A stretch of 64,000 bases of DNA from an uncultured Lachnospiraceae bacterium (GTDB lineage: Bacteria; Bacillota; Clostridia; Lachnospirales; Lachnospiraceae). The stretch is taken from the NCBI GenBank assembly GCA_947588675.1, contig CANPYY010000003.1:51626-115625 (forward strand), given 5' to 3'. The position numbers and the translations under genes are program-made. Below are positions 9,497-18,534 of the stretch, piece after piece (the first letter of the stretch is position 1; every line of letters begins with the position of its first letter). A model generated the notes under the pieces. It was not told the DNA's origin and did no database searches. It worked only from the letters and a program-made list of their open reading frames with translations.

Positions 9497-9533
9497 ATTA
9501 ACGCAATATTAATAGAAAGGAGATTAGCGTAAC

Positions 9534-9554
9534 GGAAATATTACATGTATTTCC
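9534..9554 (+). promoter_or_regulatory. Hairpin between ribosome site and start codon of the xylanase gene
   Basis: GGAAATA (9534-9540) and TATTTCC (9548-9554) form a perfect 7-bp stem with a 7-nt loop. The only good ribosome binding site, AAAGGAGA at 9516-9523, is 35 nt before the first in-frame ATG at 9559, far outside the normal spacing. Folding the hairpin would bring the site to an effective distance of about 15 nt. This suggests the hairpin affects translation, but I cannot exclude that a weak GCGGA before the second ATG at 9571 is used instead. Confidence 0.5.
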
Positions 9555-9558
9555 TGTT

Positions 9559-11211
9559 ATGCGGAAAAAAATGAAAAAAACATTAAAAAAAGCATTTTCA
9601 TTAGTTCTGTGCATGTCAATGGTTCTTACACTTGCCGCAGTTACACCTGAAGTAAAAGCAGCTCCAAAGGCAAAGAAGATTACCTTAAATGTAAAGAAGA
9701 AGACATTGACTGTAGGAAACAAGGTTACACTTAAAGTTAAGAAAGTTAAACCTTCAAAAGCAAGTAAAAAAGTAACTTGGAAGACAAGCAACAAGAAAGT
9801 TGCAAGCGTAAGCAAAAAGGGTGTTGTAAAAGCTAAAGCAGTCGGTAGCGCAAAGATTACCGCAACAGCTACGGCAAACAAAAAAGTTAAGGCTACATGT
9901 AAGATTACAGTCAAAGAGGCAAAAGCAGAGGATACTCCTGTACAGCCTACGGCAAATGTGCCTACAATAAATCCGGCAAACCCGACACAGAATCCGGGCG
10001 GCAATGTATTGTCTACACAGGAACCGGCTGCAGAGCCTACAAAAACGCCAAGACCATCACCTACACCATTTGAATTGCCTGAGGATGCAATGAAAGATTA
10101 TGCAAGCTTTGATGTAGGAACTGTTGTAAACAGAGATAAGACTTTGGATAAGTCGTTTACACAGCTTGCAGCACAGCAGTTTGACATTGTTTCATTTGAA
10201 AATGAAATGAAAGGTTATTCACTTATTGACGTAGGAGCTTCACAGCAGGCTGTTGCTACTGAAGGCGAAACAGTAGTAAAATGCCAGTTTGGTACTGCTG
10301 ACGAGATGGTTCAGTGGGCTGTTGATAACGGACTTAAAGTCCGCGGACATGTATTATTCTGGGAACAGAGCATGGCTAATGCTTTCTTCTATCAGGGATA
10401 TGACGAAAACGGAGAACTTGTAGATGCTGAAACTCTTAAAGCACGTATGGAGAGTTATGCAAATCAGGTTATCGGACACTTTGAAGAAAAGTTCCCGGGT
10501 GAAGTTGTCGCATGGGATGTAGTTAATGAAGCTATTAATGCTGATAGTTCGGAAAAAGATGAAACAACAGGTTTATACCTCAACAATACGGGTAACTTCT
10601 ATAAAATTCTTGGCGGAGAGTATATCAAATATGCTTTTGAATATGCTCAGGCTGCCAAAAAGGCTGCAAATGAAAAGATTCAGCTGTTTTATAATGATTT
10701 CAACTGCTTCCAGTCGCCAAAGACTAACCGAATCGTTGATCTTATTAATTATCTGAATGCAGATGAAAAACTTCTTGATTGTATGGGTATGGAAGGATAT
10801 GTACTTACATATTGGCCGAATGCATCTGAGGTTAAGAGCGCAATGGAAAAATTTGCAGGACTTGGAGTTAAAGTTGGTATTAACGAGCTTTGTGTAAGGT
10901 TAAGCCAGCATTATAATAATCCTGAAAATTCACCTATTACAGATAAAAATATAGAAGACCATGCTAAAAAATGTGAAGATATGTTCAAGGTATACTGTGA
11001 ATTTAATAAGGCTCATCCTGATACACTTACAAATGTAAGCATCTGGGCACTGTTTGACAGACCTGACCTTATTGCAGAATTTGATAAGCCTGAAGGAGAA
11101 CGTCATTATGATTATGATGTATATGGAACACATTCAGGACTGTTTGACGAGAATTATAAGGCTAAGGATGCCTTTAACAGGGTTATAGCAGTATTAAAGG
11201 AATACGTTTAA
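9559..11211 (+). CDS. Secreted GH10 endo-beta-1,4-xylanase with N-terminal Ig-like (Big_2) domain
   Basis: The product hydrolyses internal beta-1,4-xylosidic bonds of xylan outside the cell. The 550-aa precursor has a signal peptide (hydrophobic AFSLVLCMSMVLTLAAV, probable cleavage after VKA), then a lysine-rich bacterial Ig-like Big_2 domain at about 35-125 ending VGSAKITATATANKK, a Pro/Thr linker at about 130-175, and a GH10 catalytic barrel from about 180 to the end. The acid/base Glu is in AWDVVNEAINAD and the nucleophile Glu is in VGINELCVRL. The gene has its own promoter and terminator. Start is ATG 9559 or 9571. The basic Big_2 domain may hold the enzyme at the wall, which is inference. 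GH10 assignment is firm. Confidence 0.92.
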   Translation: MRKKMKKTLKKAFSLVLCMSMVLTLAAVTPEVKAAPKAKKITLNVKKKTLTVGNKVTLKVKKVKPSKASKKVTWKTSNKKVASVSKKGVVKAKAVGSAKITATATANKKVKATCKITVKEAKAEDTPVQPTANVPTINPANPTQNPGGNVLSTQEPAAEPTKTPRPSPTPFELPEDAMKDYASFDVGTVVNRDKTLDKSFTQLAAQQFDIVSFENEMKGYSLIDVGASQQAVATEGETVVKCQFGTADEMVQWAVDNGLKVRGHVLFWEQSMANAFFYQGYDENGELVDAETLKARMESYANQVIGHFEEKFPGEVVAWDVVNEAINADSSEKDETTGLYLNNTGNFYKILGGEYIKYAFEYAQAAKKAANEKIQLFYNDFNCFQSPKTNRIVDLINYLNADEKLLDCMGMEGYVLTYWPNASEVKSAMEKFAGLGVKVGINELCVRLSQHYNNPENSPITDKNIEDHAKKCEDMFKVYCEFNKAHPDTLTNVSIWALFDRPDLIAEFDKPEGERHYDYDVYGTHSGLFDENYKAKDAFNRVIAVLKEYV

Positions 11212-11241
11212 TATTTGAAGTAATAGAAAGTCAATAATAAT

Positions 11242-11286
11242 GGAGGCTGCGGCTTATACATAAGTACAGGTCGCAGCCTCCGTTTT
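11242..11286 (+). terminator. Rho-independent terminator after the xylanase gene
   Basis: GGAGGCTGCG (11242-11251) pairs perfectly with CGCAGCCTCC (11272-11281), followed by GTTTT. The loop is 20 nt. It stands between two convergent genes, so it may also stop transcription from the minus strand, although the T-run on that side is poor. Confidence 0.85.
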
Positions 11287-11299
11287 GATTATTAATTTG

Positions 11300-11998
11300 T
11301 TAATTCATAATTCCGTTAATATATTCGTCAATAAGTGAATCCGCCATTGCAGGGTCAATATCCGGCATATTAAAGAAAAGGCGTTCTTTTACTTTTTCAC
11401 AATAATTAAAATAATTAATTTCATCAGATACTTCAGCGTCTTTCATTGATTCTAACGTATTTAAATCAATATTTTCCGAGAGCCATTTATTGATAGCTTC
11501 AATAGCCCGGTCTTCGCTGCCAATCTGTGACTTGATGGATCTGGATTTATTAAACATTGCAATACCGCCTATGAAAAACAGAACAAATACGGCAAGAAGT
11601 ATATACTGCGTAAATGAGGCTGATACAAAGCTTAATATTCCGCTTATATTAACTATGCAGAATACTATCCCGATGACGCCGACTATTATACAGGTATATG
11701 CGCTGAACAGGTATTCCTGGTACTGGTCGGATTTTTTCACGAATGAACCGGAAGTAACAAGCGATTCTTCGGACAGAATATTTTCGGGGTCTTCAGTATC
11801 GGGATTAATGTTTTCAATTTCTGGTTTTTCACCAAATTCATCAAATTCATTAAATTCGTCAAATAGCGGCTGTTCGCTATTTTTATCTTCGGTATCTTCA
11901 TTAATATCATCTAAGGATTCTACAAGTGGAACCCTGCAGTCATAGCAGTTGGTTACACCTTCACGGTATTCACATTTGCAGACAGGACACCATGGCAT
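11300..11998 (-). CDS. Zinc-ribbon membrane protein of unknown function
   Basis: A 232-aa protein. The first 25 residues hold a zinc-ribbon, WCPVCKCEYREGVTNCYDC, with two CxxC pairs. An acidic, Asn/Asp/Glu-rich linker (about residues 30-75) follows, then two hydrophobic segments at about 95-120 and 130-150, and a C-terminal soluble helical region of about 75 residues. I do not recognise a characterised homologue; zinc-ribbon proteins with this architecture are common in Lachnospiraceae. It is 14 bp downstream of tyrS on the same strand behind AAGGAGG, so the two probably share a transcript. Zinc binding is inferred from the Cys spacing only. Confidence 0.75.
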   Translation of the reverse strand: MPWCPVCKCEYREGVTNCYDCRVPLVESLDDINEDTEDKNSEQPLFDEFNEFDEFGEKPEIENINPDTEDPENILSEESLVTSGSFVKKSDQYQEYLFSAYTCIIVGVIGIVFCIVNISGILSFVSASFTQYILLAVFVLFFIGGIAMFNKSRSIKSQIGSEDRAIEAINKWLSENIDLNTLESMKDAEVSDEINYFNYCEKVKERLFFNMPDIDPAMADSLIDEYINGIMN

Positions 11999-12012
11999 AA
12001 TTTCGACCTCCT

Positions 12013-13245
12013 TTATTCAGGTTTGTACAGATGGAATGCCTTTTTGCCTCGTTTGATGAGCAGAGCTCCATCTGAGTTCATATCGTCAAGTGTAAATGTT
12101 TTTGAAAAATCAGTACACTTAACATCATTTACTGTTACTCCGCCCTGGGTAATATTTCTTCTGGCGTCTCCTCGGCTTGAGCAAAGTCCGCCGTCGCACA
12201 GGAGAGTTATAAGGTCAATGCCTTCCTCAAATCTTTCCTTTGAATATGTCGTGGTAGGAATGTCCTCCGTATTCATTGAACCGCCGAAAAGTGATTTTGA
12301 AGCTTCGAGCGCTTTTTCCGCCGCTTCTTCGCCATGTACGATTTTGGTTACTTCATAAGCAAGAACCTCTTTTGCATGGTTTATTTCAGAATCTTTAAGA
12401 GCTCCCAGACGCCTTACTTCATCCATCGGAAGAAATGTTAAAAGCCCAAGACATTCTTCAACTTTTACATCCTCTATATTTCTCCAGTACTGGAAAAACT
12501 CATATGGACTTGTTTTTTCAGGGTCAAGCCATACTGCGCCCTTCATTGTTTTACCCATTTTTATGCCTTCGCTCGTAGTAAGCAGTTTAAATGTAAGACC
12601 ATAAGCGGGTTTTCCTTCTTTACGACGTATAAGGTCAACGCCGCCAAGGATGTTTGACCATTGGTCATTGCCGCCAAGTTCAAGGTTACAGCCGTACATC
12701 TGATTAAGTTTAAGAAAATCATATGACTGCATAAGCATATAGTTAAATTCAAAGAAAGTCAGACCCTTTTCCATTCTCTGCTTATAACATTCAGCGGCAA
12801 GCATTTTGTTTACGGAAAAGTGTACGCCTACCTCGCGAAGGAAATCTACATAATTAAGATCTAAAAGCCAGTCTGCATTATTTGCAATTATGGCTCTGTC
12901 GTTATCAAAATTTATAAATCTGGAAAGCTGCTCTGCAAATCTCTTTGCATTGTGGTCAATAGTTTCTTTTGTCATGACTTTACGCATATCCGATTTTCCG
13001 GAAGGGTCGCCAATCATTGTTGTTCCGCCTCCGAGAAGCGCTATTGGACGATGCCCTGCGCGCTGCATGTGCATCATAGCCATAATGGTAAGAAAGTGTC
13101 CGGCAGTCAGACTGTCAGCGGTTGCATCAAATCCTATATAAAATGTAACGGACTCCTTTCCAAGCAGTTCCCGAATTTCGTCCTCATGAGTAGTCTGCTC
13201 AATGAAGCCACGTTCCATAAGCGTATCGAATACATTCTGTGACAT
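12013..13245 (-). CDS. tyrS: Tyrosine--tRNA ligase
   Basis: TyrS charges tRNA-Tyr. The 410-aa protein is a class I synthetase: the HIGH-like signature is in [12 protein letters not shown], the tyrosine pocket in [10 protein letters not shown], and the KMSKS loop is KMGKT in [16 protein letters not shown]. The C-terminal ~70 residues form an S4 RNA-binding domain ([19 protein letters not shown]). The ribosome site GGGAGGAATAA precedes the ATG. Many Firmicutes control tyrS with a T-box leader; here only about 30 nt separate the predicted transcription start from the gene, and I see no T-box motif. Upstream sigma-A boxes are listed separately. Confidence 0.96.
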   Translation of the reverse strand: MSQNVFDTLMERGFIEQTTHEDEIRELLGKESVTFYIGFDATADSLTAGHFLTIMAMMHMQRAGHRPIALLGGGTTMIGDPSGKSDMRKVMTKETIDHNAKRFAEQLSRFINFDNDRAIIANNADWLLDLNYVDFLREVGVHFSVNKMLAAECYKQRMEKGLTFFEFNYMLMQSYDFLKLNQMYGCNLELGGNDQWSNILGGVDLIRRKEGKPAYGLTFKLLTTSEGIKMGKTMKGAVWLDPEKTSPYEFFQYWRNIEDVKVEECLGLLTFLPMDEVRRLGALKDSEINHAKEVLAYEVTKIVHGEEAAEKALEASKSLFGGSMNTEDIPTTTYSKERFEEGIDLITLLCDGGLCSSRGDARRNITQGGVTVNDVKCTDFSKTFTLDDMNSDGALLIKRGKKAFHLYKPE

Positions 13246-13283
13246 ATTTATTCCTCCCTTTCATTAGTTTGTCATTCTATCTG

Positions 13284-13312
13284 ATGTTATCATAATAAAT
13301 AAGTAAAGTAAA
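13284..13312 (-). promoter_or_regulatory. Probable sigma-A promoter of tyrS
   Basis: Reading the minus strand, TTTACT (13312-13307) and TAACAT (13289-13284) are 17 bp apart. Transcription would begin near 13277, about 30 nt before the tyrS ATG. Both boxes depart from consensus, so this is a moderate call. Confidence 0.5.
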
Positions 13313-13363
13313 GAATGAAGAAAAAATTATTTCATATAAATATTAACAGAAGGGAGGTAAAAA

Positions 13364-13555
13364 ATGAAGAAATATATATGTTTTCAATTTATCATCTGCA
13401 TGGCGGCAGTAATTGCTTCCGTTATAATTGCGTATACAGACAAGCCGGATAATATAAAAAGTACATTAAAATATATAGTTACCGACAGCAGGCATATACA
13501 TGATTATGAAGAAAATATTGTAAAAATAGTTTCGGGAATTGTTGTTGGAGATTAA
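13364..13555 (+). CDS. Small membrane or secreted peptide, unknown function
   Basis: A 63-aa protein behind a strong ribosome site (AAGGGAGGTAAAAA). The N-terminal ~22 residues form a hydrophobic segment (YICFQFIICMAAVIASVIIAY), suggesting a single membrane anchor or an uncleaved signal, and the rest is a short polar tail facing outward or inward. I do not recognise it. It is divergent from tyrS and ends about 60 bp before the radical SAM gene, so it may be the first gene of that operon. The strong ribosome site and the hydrophobic N-terminus are the reasons to accept it as real. Confidence 0.6.
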   Translation: MKKYICFQFIICMAAVIASVIIAYTDKPDNIKSTLKYIVTDSRHIHDYEENIVKIVSGIVVGD

Positions 13556-13613
13556 AAATTATGTTAATATACTTATTACTCAAGTTAAAGCTTATATAGT
13601 CAGGAGGATTATT

Positions 13614-15470
13614 TTGGATAGAAAACCGGCGCTTGAAAGAAATATACTTATGTCGGTGGAAAAACCGGCAAGATATATTGGAAATGAAATAAATATGGTG
13701 AAAAAGAATCCGGAAGATGTGGATATAAGATTCTGTATGTGCTTTCCGGATGTATACGAGATAGGAATGTCACATCTTGGCATACAGATTTTGTACGACA
13801 TGTTTAACAGACGTTCTGATACATATTGCGAGAGAGTATACTCTCCGTGGAAAGACTTGGACGAAATTATGAGAAAGGAGAATATTCCTTTATTTGCGCT
13901 GGAAAGCCAGCAGCCGGTAAAAGATTTTGATTTTCTTGGCATTACCCTGCAATATGAGATGTGTTATACTAATGTGCTTCAGATTCTTGACCTTTCGCAT
14001 ATACCTGTCTTTTCAAAAGACAGGGGTAACGACGACCCTGTTGTAATCGGCGGAGGGCCATGCTCTTATAATCCCGAGCCGCTTGCAGACTTCTTTGACA
14101 TATTTTATATAGGCGAGGGTGAAACAGTTTATGATAAACTGCTTGATTTATATAAGGATATGAGAAAGAAAGATTATGACAGACATGAATTTTTAAGGAA
14201 AGCCGCAACAATAGAAGGTCTTTATGTTCCTTCCTTATACACGGTGGAATACGATGATGAGGGACTTATAAGTTCATTTAAACCTGTATATGATGAACTT
14301 CCGCATAAAATAAGGAAACAGGTGGCTACAGACCTTGGCAGATATTATTCTGTGAAACCGCTTGTACCCTATATTAAAGTAACTCAGGACCGAGCCGTGC
14401 TTGAAATCATGCGGGGCTGCATAAGAGGCTGCCGTTTCTGTCAGGCGGGGATGATATACAGGCCGTTAAGGGAAAGAAATGCGGATTATTTAAAATCTCT
14501 TGCAAAAGAGATGCTTTCATCGACCGGATATGAGGAAATATCGCTCAGTTCATTAAGTTCGAGCGACTGTTCCTGTCTAAGGGAAATGGTATATTATCTG
14601 ATTGATGAATTTATGGATAAAAAAGTAAATATATCGCTTCCGTCGCTTAGAATTGATGCGTTTTCACTTGATGTAATGAGTAAAGTACAGGATATAAGAA
14701 AGAGCAGCCTTACATTTGCACCGGAGGCAGGCTCACAGAGAATGAGGGACGTCATCAATAAGGGGCTTACGCAGGAGAACATTTTAAATGGCGCGATGGA
14801 TGCTTTTAAGAGCGGCTGGAACAGGGTAAAGCTGTATTTCATGCTTGGACTTCCTACGGAAACTTATGACGATATCGAAGCGATTGCAAAACTTGCGGAA
14901 AGCATTGCGGAAGAATATTATTCTATACCTAAAGAGGAAAGAAACGGAAAAGTAAGCATTGTCGTAAGCACATCTTTATTTGTTCCGAAACCGTTTACCC
15001 CGTTTCAGTGGGTATCCATGAATGAGGCAAATGAATTTACCGATAAAAAGGGATTCCTTATGTCCAAAATTAAAGAACAGCTGAATCAGAAAAGCATAAA
15101 ATATAATTGTCATGATTCAGAAGTGTCTGTCCTCGAGGGAGTATTTGCGCGTGGCGACCGCAGATGCGGCAGTGTGCTTTATTCCGCATATAAAAAAGGC
15201 TGTATTTTTGATTCCTGGTCAGAGTTTTTTGATGCGGAAAAATGGGACGAGGCATTTGAGGAAAACGGTATAGACCCGTTATTTTATACTGCAAGAGAGA
15301 GAAGTACAGATGAAATACTTCCGTGGGATTTTATAGATATTGGAGTTACCAAAGAATTTTTAATACGGGAATATGAAAAGTCAAAAAATGCCGTTGTGAC
15401 GCCAAACTGCCGCGAAAAATGTTCAGGCTGCGGAGCGTCGTCATATCTGAAAGGAGGGTGCAGGTTCTGA
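13614..15470 (+). CDS. TIGR03960-family B12-binding/radical SAM protein
   Basis: A 618-aa radical SAM enzyme. Residues ~60-180 resemble a cobalamin-binding-like domain (FPDVYEIGMSHLGIQILYDMFN). The iron-sulfur CxxxCxxC motif is in MRGCIRGCRFCQAG near residue 270, followed by EISLSSLSSSDCS and the LTFAPEAGSQRMRD stretch of the family. The C-terminus has a further Cys cluster, NCREKCSGCGASSYLKGGC. The start is TTG 13614, seven bases after AGGAGG; ORF extensions upstream lack a ribosome site. The next gene overlaps by one base and encodes the partner protein usually found fused or adjacent. The substrate is unknown; the pair is often next to RNase E/G and ribosomal genes. Confidence 0.88.
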   Translation: MDRKPALERNILMSVEKPARYIGNEINMVKKNPEDVDIRFCMCFPDVYEIGMSHLGIQILYDMFNRRSDTYCERVYSPWKDLDEIMRKENIPLFALESQQPVKDFDFLGITLQYEMCYTNVLQILDLSHIPVFSKDRGNDDPVVIGGGPCSYNPEPLADFFDIFYIGEGETVYDKLLDLYKDMRKKDYDRHEFLRKAATIEGLYVPSLYTVEYDDEGLISSFKPVYDELPHKIRKQVATDLGRYYSVKPLVPYIKVTQDRAVLEIMRGCIRGCRFCQAGMIYRPLRERNADYLKSLAKEMLSSTGYEEISLSSLSSSDCSCLREMVYYLIDEFMDKKVNISLPSLRIDAFSLDVMSKVQDIRKSSLTFAPEAGSQRMRDVINKGLTQENILNGAMDAFKSGWNRVKLYFMLGLPTETYDDIEAIAKLAESIAEEYYSIPKEERNGKVSIVVSTSLFVPKPFTPFQWVSMNEANEFTDKKGFLMSKIKEQLNQKSIKYNCHDSEVSVLEGVFARGDRRCGSVLYSAYKKGCIFDSWSEFFDAEKWDEAFEENGIDPLFYTARERSTDEILPWDFIDIGVTKEFLIREYEKSKNAVVTPNCREKCSGCGASSYLKGGCRF

Positions 15471-16201
15471 TGATAAAAGCAAGGCTTAGGTTTATAAAAC
15501 TTGGAGAAATGCAGTATATCGGACATCTTGACCTGATGAGGTACTTTCAGAAGCTTTTTCGGAGAAGCGGTCTTGATATTTCTTATTCCAAAGGATTTAA
15601 TCCGCATCAGATAATGTCCTTTGCTTCACCGCTTGGAGTAGGTCTTACAAGCATTGGCGAGTATATGGACATAACGCTTGAATCTATCGGCGAATATACC
15701 GAAAATGAATGGATTGAAATAATAAATTCCCATTCAAACGGACTTGTGCTTATTACGGCATTTATTATTATGCCGGAGAATATAAAGCCTTCAATGTCGC
15801 TGCTTAGCGCAGCTTCATATATGATAGATACATCTGATTCAGATGCAGCGGCAGATATAGAAAAATTTTTTAATGAAAATGACAGTATTATATATATAAA
15901 AGAAACAAAGAAATCGAGTAAGGAAATTGATTTGAAAAAAGGAATACCGGTGCTTGCTTCCGATTATGATACGTTTTCGCATATGCTTTCGGAAATTGCC
16001 GTAAATGACAGCGAATATGAAAAGCAATATATTGATACAGGGAAAAAAGGCTGTATATATATGCTTTGTAAAGCAGGAAGCGTGCTTAATATTAAACCGG
16101 ATATGCTTTTTGAAGTATATCAAAAAGAAATAGATTATCAGATTATGAGGCTTGATATGTACAGCGGTGAAGGCAGATATGTATCAATGTCTGTTAAATA
16201 A
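15470..16201 (+). CDS. TIGR03936-family (DUF2344) radical SAM-associated protein
   Basis: A 243-aa protein of the DUF2344 family. The N-terminus has the diagnostic RLRFIKLGEMQYIGHLDLMRYFQ and SKGFNPHQIMSFASPLGVG. Members are either fused to or encoded right after the TIGR03960 radical SAM protein and probably present its substrate, but no reaction has been assigned to my knowledge. The ATG at 15470 shares a base with the previous stop and follows AAGGAGGG, which indicates translational coupling. The second half of the protein is variable. It is followed nine bases later by the RNase E/G gene. Confidence 0.88.
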   Translation: MIKARLRFIKLGEMQYIGHLDLMRYFQKLFRRSGLDISYSKGFNPHQIMSFASPLGVGLTSIGEYMDITLESIGEYTENEWIEIINSHSNGLVLITAFIIMPENIKPSMSLLSAASYMIDTSDSDAAADIEKFFNENDSIIYIKETKKSSKEIDLKKGIPVLASDYDTFSHMLSEIAVNDSEYEKQYIDTGKKGCIYMLCKAGSVLNIKPDMLFEVYQKEIDYQIMRLDMYSGEGRYVSMSVK

Positions 16202-16210
16202 GGTGGTATT

Positions 16211-17374
16211 ATGGAAATTGTTATTACGAAATGTACGGATAACATAGTATGCGCATGGTTTGATGGAAACAGGCTGATACAGGTAAAATGTTGTGAACCT
16301 GATAATCAGTATGCAGTAGGAAATGTGTATACAGGCAAGGTGAAAAATATTGTAAAAAATATTAATGTGGCTTTTGTGGATATAGGTCTGGGCAGTCTTT
16401 GCTTTTTGGAAATAAACAATAAAGATAAATTAAGAAATGAAGATGAGATTATCGTGCAGGTGGCACGTGACAGCACAAAGAACAAACAGCCCGTAGTAAC
16501 CCGTAATCTTTCAATTACCGGAAGATATCTTATACTGACTGAAAAAAAGGGTATAAATGTGTCTAAAAAAATAAAAAGCGCGGCACGTAAGAAAGAACTT
16601 AAAGATATTTTTAATGACGAAACAGAACGTGGTTTTATAGTCAGAACTAATGCAAAAGATGCAGATGATGAAAGCATTATTAAAGAAAAAAATTATCTTT
16701 TAGGTATATATAATAATATAATTTCAAAGTCAAAAAACGTATTGGTATTTTCAAAACTGTATACTGCGCCAGCATGTTATATCGAGGCGGTCAGGGACAG
16801 TTATGCTAAAGATGTGAAAAGAATTGTTACAGATATCCCTGAAGTATATAATGACATAAAGGCATATATGAAAGATATGTGTCCGGAAATGAAAGATACC
16901 CTGTCGCTTTATGAGGATGCCTCATATCCGCTTGACCTTATGTTTGGAGTATCGGAACGGATTAAAAAAGCGTTATCCAAAAAGGTCTGGCTTGATTCGG
17001 GAGCATATATTATTATTGACGTAACTGAAGCGTGTGTGGTCATTGACGTAAATTCAGGTAAACTTATAAAAGGGAAAAAAGATGTTGAAAATACATTTTT
17101 TAAAATAAACTGCGAAGCTGCAAAGGAGATTATGCTTCAGCTTAGGCTAAGAAATCTTTCCGGAATTATCATTATAGATTTTATAGATATGAAAATTCCG
17201 GAATATAACAGTGAACTGATAAAGATGCTGAAAGGTCTTGCCGAACAGGATAGTGTAAGCTGCAATGTTGTGGACATAACAAAGCTTGGCCTTGTTGAAA
17301 TAACAAGGAAAAAACAGAACAGGCCTTTGTATGAGCAGTTTAAGCTGGTCGATAATAAACTTACGGTTATATAA
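16211..17374 (+). CDS. rng: Ribonuclease E/G family protein
   Basis: An endoribonuclease of the RNase E/G family that cleaves single-stranded AU-rich RNA and processes rRNA and mRNA ends. The 387-aa protein has an S1 domain at about 35-110 (GNVYTGKVKNIVKNINVAFVDIG), a long RNase H-like region, and the catalytic Mg-binding pair in VIDVNSG and IIIIDFIDM. It ends at TRKKQNRPLYEQF, without the C-terminal CPxCxG zinc-link cysteines, so it is a short form. In many Firmicutes rplU-rpmA follow; here a convergent alcohol dehydrogenase gene overlaps its 3' end by 8 bp, so that linkage is broken. Confidence 0.9.
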   Translation: MEIVITKCTDNIVCAWFDGNRLIQVKCCEPDNQYAVGNVYTGKVKNIVKNINVAFVDIGLGSLCFLEINNKDKLRNEDEIIVQVARDSTKNKQPVVTRNLSITGRYLILTEKKGINVSKKIKSAARKKELKDIFNDETERGFIVRTNAKDADDESIIKEKNYLLGIYNNIISKSKNVLVFSKLYTAPACYIEAVRDSYAKDVKRIVTDIPEVYNDIKAYMKDMCPEMKDTLSLYEDASYPLDLMFGVSERIKKALSKKVWLDSGAYIIIDVTEACVVIDVNSGKLIKGKKDVENTFFKINCEAAKEIMLQLRLRNLSGIIIIDFIDMKIPEYNSELIKMLKGLAEQDSVSCNVVDITKLGLVEITRKKQNRPLYEQFKLVDNKLTVI

Positions 17375-18452
17375 TTATTACGCTTTCTTTATATATGTTT
17401 TTAAGTACTTCTTCATTTACCGTATATGGGCAGTTGGCGGTTTTTTGAGGATTGTTTAATAAGTCGTTTATTGATTTGTCCGCCAGTTCTTTTGATATTT
17501 TTATGCGCCCGCAAAGCTCGTTGATTGTATCTGCCATGACTTTTACGGATGCAAAACCGCAAAGCGACAGTATATGGTTGCATGAGTATATATCGGCATT
17601 TTTGACATATGCTGCGAGAAATGCGCCGACAGCCTTTCCGTGGGCGACGTTTTGCTCATATGTTACCGTATAACTCATTTTATGCGGAAGCGATGTGCCG
17701 GTGTGGGATATGGCCATTCCTGCATAGGCGGAAATCATCATTAAAAGTTCATATGCCTCATAGTTTCGTATATTGTTTTTAAGTATATATGGAATAGCTT
17801 TCCACATTGAAAGAGCATAATTGCAGAACATTTTGCTTATATTTGTTGCATTGGCATTGATATAGCTTTCAATAAGATGTCCAAGTGCATCTATTGCTGT
17901 ATTTTTTAGTACGGAAGCGGGAGCGCTGTTAAGGTACATAGGGTCAATAAGGGCAAGAGCCGGGTATATTTTGTGCGGAAGGCTTGATTTGGTACGTTTT
18001 TTGTGTATTGTAAGTATTGAATAAGGAGTAACTTCGGAACCGGTTCCGCAGGTTGTAGGTATAGTCACTACCGGAAGATGTTCTGATATACATTTTTCAT
18101 ACAGAAAATCGGAAGATTTTTCAGGATTAGCAAGCATAAGCGATACTGCTTTTGAAGCGTCCAGGGGAGAGCCTCCTCCTATGCCTATGACAAAATCACA
18201 ACCTGACGGAGCTTTGCTTACGGCGTCCATAACATTTTCTATAGAAGGATTTTCGCATATATTGTCGTATATTTTATAAGATATATTTCTGTTTTTCAGC
18301 GCATTTTCCACGTCTGAGAGCGAACCGTTTTCTTTTGAGGAATGTTTTCCCGTTATTATGTAAGCTGATTTTCCGATAGACGCTATATCATCGGTATGGT
18401 TTAGGATACAGTTTTTTTCACAATACAATTCAACCGGCAGTTTATAATACAT
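17367..18452 (-). CDS. Iron-containing alcohol dehydrogenase family protein
   Basis: A 361-aa member of the iron-dependent (group III) alcohol dehydrogenases. The NAD(P) site is GIGGGSPLDASK near residue 90 and TIPTTCGTGSEVTPYS follows. Metal ligands are seen in the Asp/His of DALGHLIESY and in two later His residues of SHTGTSLPHKMSYTV and NVAHGKAVG. The substrate cannot be told from sequence; relatives reduce aldehydes or act on glycerol or maleylacetate. I chose the ATG at 18452 since GAAAGGAAG stands seven bases before it; a start at 18470 adds six residues. The 3' end overlaps rng by 8 bp, convergently. Confidence 0.85.
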   Translation of the reverse strand: MYYKLPVELYCEKNCILNHTDDIASIGKSAYIITGKHSSKENGSLSDVENALKNRNISYKIYDNICENPSIENVMDAVSKAPSGCDFVIGIGGGSPLDASKAVSLMLANPEKSSDFLYEKCISEHLPVVTIPTTCGTGSEVTPYSILTIHKKRTKSSLPHKIYPALALIDPMYLNSAPASVLKNTAIDALGHLIESYINANATNISKMFCNYALSMWKAIPYILKNNIRNYEAYELLMMISAYAGMAISHTGTSLPHKMSYTVTYEQNVAHGKAVGAFLAAYVKNADIYSCNHILSLCGFASVKVMADTINELCGRIKISKELADKSINDLLNNPQKTANCPYTVNEEVLKNIYKESVIII

Positions 18453-18495
18453 ATTTGAACTTCCTTTCATTTTGTGTATAATATTAATATCAGTT

Positions 18496-18514
18496 TAATC
18501 CATTATTTGGATTA
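18496..18514. promoter_or_regulatory. Perfect inverted repeat between divergent genes
   Basis: TAATCCA (18496-18502) and TGGATTA (18508-18514) flank five bases. It lies in the 82-bp gap between the divergently read alcohol dehydrogenase and TraX-like genes, a typical place for an operator. No protein is known to bind it; the call is from symmetry and position alone. Confidence 0.4.
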
Positions 18515-18534
18515 TGTAAATATCGGAGTGCATA

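Noticed and set aside
10526..10756. Plus-strand 76-aa frame inside the xylanase gene
   Set aside because: It is a shifted frame of the GH10 catalytic domain, whose residues are conserved in the main frame.
13246..13363. T-box leader for tyrS (also sought before serS and hisS)
   Set aside because: The leaders are only about 30-42 nt long and contain no T-box sequence or specifier hairpin.
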